DNA of 54,347 nt, from NCBI RefSeq assembly GCF_003719725.1, contig NZ_RIAX01000015.1, forward strand, positions 1-54,347, written 5' to 3'. The position numbers were made by a program, and so were the translations under genes. The notes below the pieces were generated by a model. The model saw only the letters and a program-made list of their open reading frames with translations, did no database searches and was not told where the DNA came from. Positions 52,851 to 54,347 of this stretch are shown piece by piece; positions within the stretch are counted from its first letter, which is position 1; every line of letters begins with the position of its first letter. The DNA is from Planococcus salinus. Lineage in GTDB: Bacteria > Bacillota > Bacilli > Bacillales_A > Planococcaceae.

Positions 52851-54149
52851 ATGACAGTATCTTTAAATGAGAAATACATTAAGGAGTTTGTGGAAGAAGA
52901 TGAGCTGACAGCAATGCAGGACTTTATAGAAGTTGCTCACCGCAAAATGCATGAAAAGAAGAGCATGGGAGCTGAATATTTGGGGTGGTTGGATTGGCCA
53001 TCTTCTATAAAAGAATCGGAGCTGCAAAAAATCGAAAAGTCAGCTGAAGAGATCCGCCAGGAAATGGATGTATTGATAGTCATTGGAATCGGTGGTTCGT
53101 ATTTAGGGACAAAAGCCGTCAAAAAGCTGTTGCGTCCTTCATTCGGTTTAGACTCAATGCAAATCATTTATGCAGGCCAAAATTTGAGTGGCCGTTATAT
53201 GGAAGATCTGCTGTCATATATTGAGGGCAAAAATGTGGCAGTCAATGTCATTTCCAAGTCAGGTACAACAACTGAGCCAGCCATCGCTTTTCGGACCATT
53301 CGCAAATGGCTTTATGACCAGTATGGGGAAGATGCAGCAAAAAGAATCATTGCAACAACCGATGCCTCCGAAGGAGCTCTAAGAAAATCGGTTGAGACAG
53401 AGGGGTTCCAATCTTTTGAAATCCCTCCTGATATCGGAGGCCGATATTCAGTTTTAACGGCAGTAGGCCTTTTTCCGTTGGCGGTAGCAGGAGTAGATAT
53501 CCGGTCGTTGCTTGACGGCGCCAAACAAGCAGAAAAAGATCTTGCCGAGCCGAATCTGTCTGCAAATCACGCATATTTATATGCTGCATATCGGCAAATA
53601 TTAAATATGCGTGGATATTCAACAGAAGTGTTAGCCAGTTATGAACCGGCAATGACTGCTTTTCATGAGTGGTGGAAGCAGTTATTTGGAGAAAGTGAAG
53701 GAAAGCAGGGGAAAGGGATATTTCCGGCGTCTGTTATATACTCGACTGATCTGCATTCGCTTGGTCAGTATTTGCAAAATGGACGCAGAATTCTATTTGA
53801 AACGATGGTAAGTTTTGAGGAAGATCAGCACAGCAGCAAAATCCCTTTTGATGAAGAAAATGTAGATGGCTTGAATTACCTGGCTGATAAAACTTTGCAT
53901 GAGGTGAATAAGCAGGCGCTTGATGCAGCGGCCCTGGCCCATGTGGAAGGTGGCGTTCCTGTACTTTCGCTGGAAGTTCAACGCCTGGATGATTTTCATA
54001 CGGGTTATCTGATTTACTTTTTCATGAAAGCCTGCGCCATGAGTGCTTATTTATCAGGCGTAAATCCTTTTGATCAGCCTGGTGTGGAGTTATATAAACA
54101 AAACATGTTCGAATTGCTTGGGAAGCCGGGCTATGGAGATAAAAGATGA
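52851..54149 (+). CDS. pgi: Glucose-6-phosphate isomerase
   Basis: Interconverts glucose-6-phosphate and fructose-6-phosphate. 432 residues, close to the ~450 of Bacillus enzymes. SIS-domain motifs: VIGIGGSYLGTKAV, VISKSGTTTEPAIAFR, GGRYSVLTAVGLFPLA (catalytic Arg), and a C-terminal YKQNMFELLGKPGY with the catalytic Lys. GGTGG is spaced eight bases from the ATG at 52851, which is preferred to the GTG at 52839. Confidence 0.96.
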   Translation: MTVSLNEKYIKEFVEEDELTAMQDFIEVAHRKMHEKKSMGAEYLGWLDWPSSIKESELQKIEKSAEEIRQEMDVLIVIGIGGSYLGTKAVKKLLRPSFGLDSMQIIYAGQNLSGRYMEDLLSYIEGKNVAVNVISKSGTTTEPAIAFRTIRKWLYDQYGEDAAKRIIATTDASEGALRKSVETEGFQSFEIPPDIGGRYSVLTAVGLFPLAVAGVDIRSLLDGAKQAEKDLAEPNLSANHAYLYAAYRQILNMRGYSTEVLASYEPAMTAFHEWWKQLFGESEGKQGKGIFPASVIYSTDLHSLGQYLQNGRRILFETMVSFEEDQHSSKIPFDEENVDGLNYLADKTLHEVNKQALDAAALAHVEGGVPVLSLEVQRLDDFHTGYLIYFFMKACAMSAYLSGVNPFDQPGVELYKQNMFELLGKPGYGDKR

Positions 54150-54230
54150 ATAAGGTTAACACCACTGAATGTAGAGTGATTGTGGTGTATGCATTTTCCC
54201 GTTACAATACACTGTTTTTGTTGGATAAAG

Positions 54231-54272
54231 AAAAGACGTTCAATCAGCCGCAGCTGATTGAACGTCTTTTTC
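54231..54272. terminator. Bidirectional terminator between convergent genes
   Basis: AAAAGACGTTCAATCAGC, four-base loop, GCTGATTGAACGTCTTTTT. An 18-bp stem ending pgi and the gene entering from the right. Confidence 0.93.
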
Positions 54273-54299
54273 TGTTTGTCTTATTAAAAATTACTCTTG

Positions 54300-54347
54300 T
54301 TAAGAAAGTTTCACAGACCAGGGCTCAGTGACACGGAAGCCGACCGC
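54300..54347 (-). CDS. C-terminal fragment of a convergent gene
   Basis: The minus strand is open from the window edge to a TAA at 54300-54302, coding for AVGFRVTEPWSVKLS. A terminator stands just beyond, as expected for a real gene end. Too short to identify. Confidence 0.45.
   Translation of the reverse strand, partial: AVGFRVTEPWSVKLS

Overview
The window looks like chromosomal DNA of a low-to-mid GC Firmicute in the order Bacillales, most probably a Planococcaceae-type organism. Supporting signs are strong AGGAGG-type ribosome sites, frequent GTG/TTG starts, classical sigma-A promoters, an S-box riboswitch in front of a YxjG/YxjH-type methionine synthase, a YclM-type aspartokinase divergent from hom-thrC-thrB, and Bacillaceae-type GC-rich dispersed palindromic repeats. 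No rRNA, tRNA, CRISPR array, prophage or intact insertion sequence was seen. Genus-level placement is inference.

Layout. 1-4.9 kb: a VTC-domain/DUF4956 pair, a YfcC-type carrier, and three small lipoproteins, two of which share an N-terminal region. 5.0-11.4 kb: a catabolic operon of a LacI regulator, a HisD-family dehydrogenase, a GntP permease, a 3-hydroxyacyl-CoA-dehydrogenase-like enzyme and two short-chain dehydrogenases. It has a promoter and a perfect 20-bp operator just before the HisD-like gene. 11.5-14.3 kb: malic enzyme, then an S-box-controlled MetE-family gene on the minus strand. 14.5-16.6 kb: a compact operon with an ABM-fold protein, a helical protein, a CarH-like B12-binding protein and a STAS protein, read here as a candidate light or B12 sensor. 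16.8-25 kb: housekeeping and unknown genes (luciferase-like oxidoreductase, pyrrolidone-carboxylate peptidase, HAD phosphatase, acyltransferase 3, YyaL) with two repeat-rich spacers.

25.5-30.8 kb: the glyoxylate bypass (aceA-aceB plus a YhfH-type zinc ribbon), divergent from a LytTR regulator, then a GlcD-type oxidase that could supply glyoxylate. 30.9-39.1 kb: a TRAP transporter region with two near-identical DctP proteins flanking a GntR/FCD regulator, then DctQ, DctM, an aminotransferase, a RocB-like M20 hydrolase and a cupin. 39.2-45.5 kb: aspartokinase, homoserine/threonine synthesis, and a GabD-type dehydrogenase. 45.7-49.5 kb: a membrane carrier with an M20D amidohydrolase and a carbamoylase-type amidase. 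49.7-52.6 kb: an AT-richer stretch with small DNA-binding proteins, a FemAB/GNAT-like protein and an alkyltransferase-like protein. 52.8 kb to the end: pgi behind a possible attenuator, then the tail of a convergent gene.

The most unusual items are the B12/STAS operon, the kinase- and aldolase-free dehydrogenase operon with its LacI operator and internal hairpins, two copies of a 124-bp structured repeat with one covarying base pair, a ~450-bp element whose ends are themselves hairpins, a five-unit exactly 20-bp-phased repeat, and paired LytTR-like half-sites between aceA and the LytTR gene.
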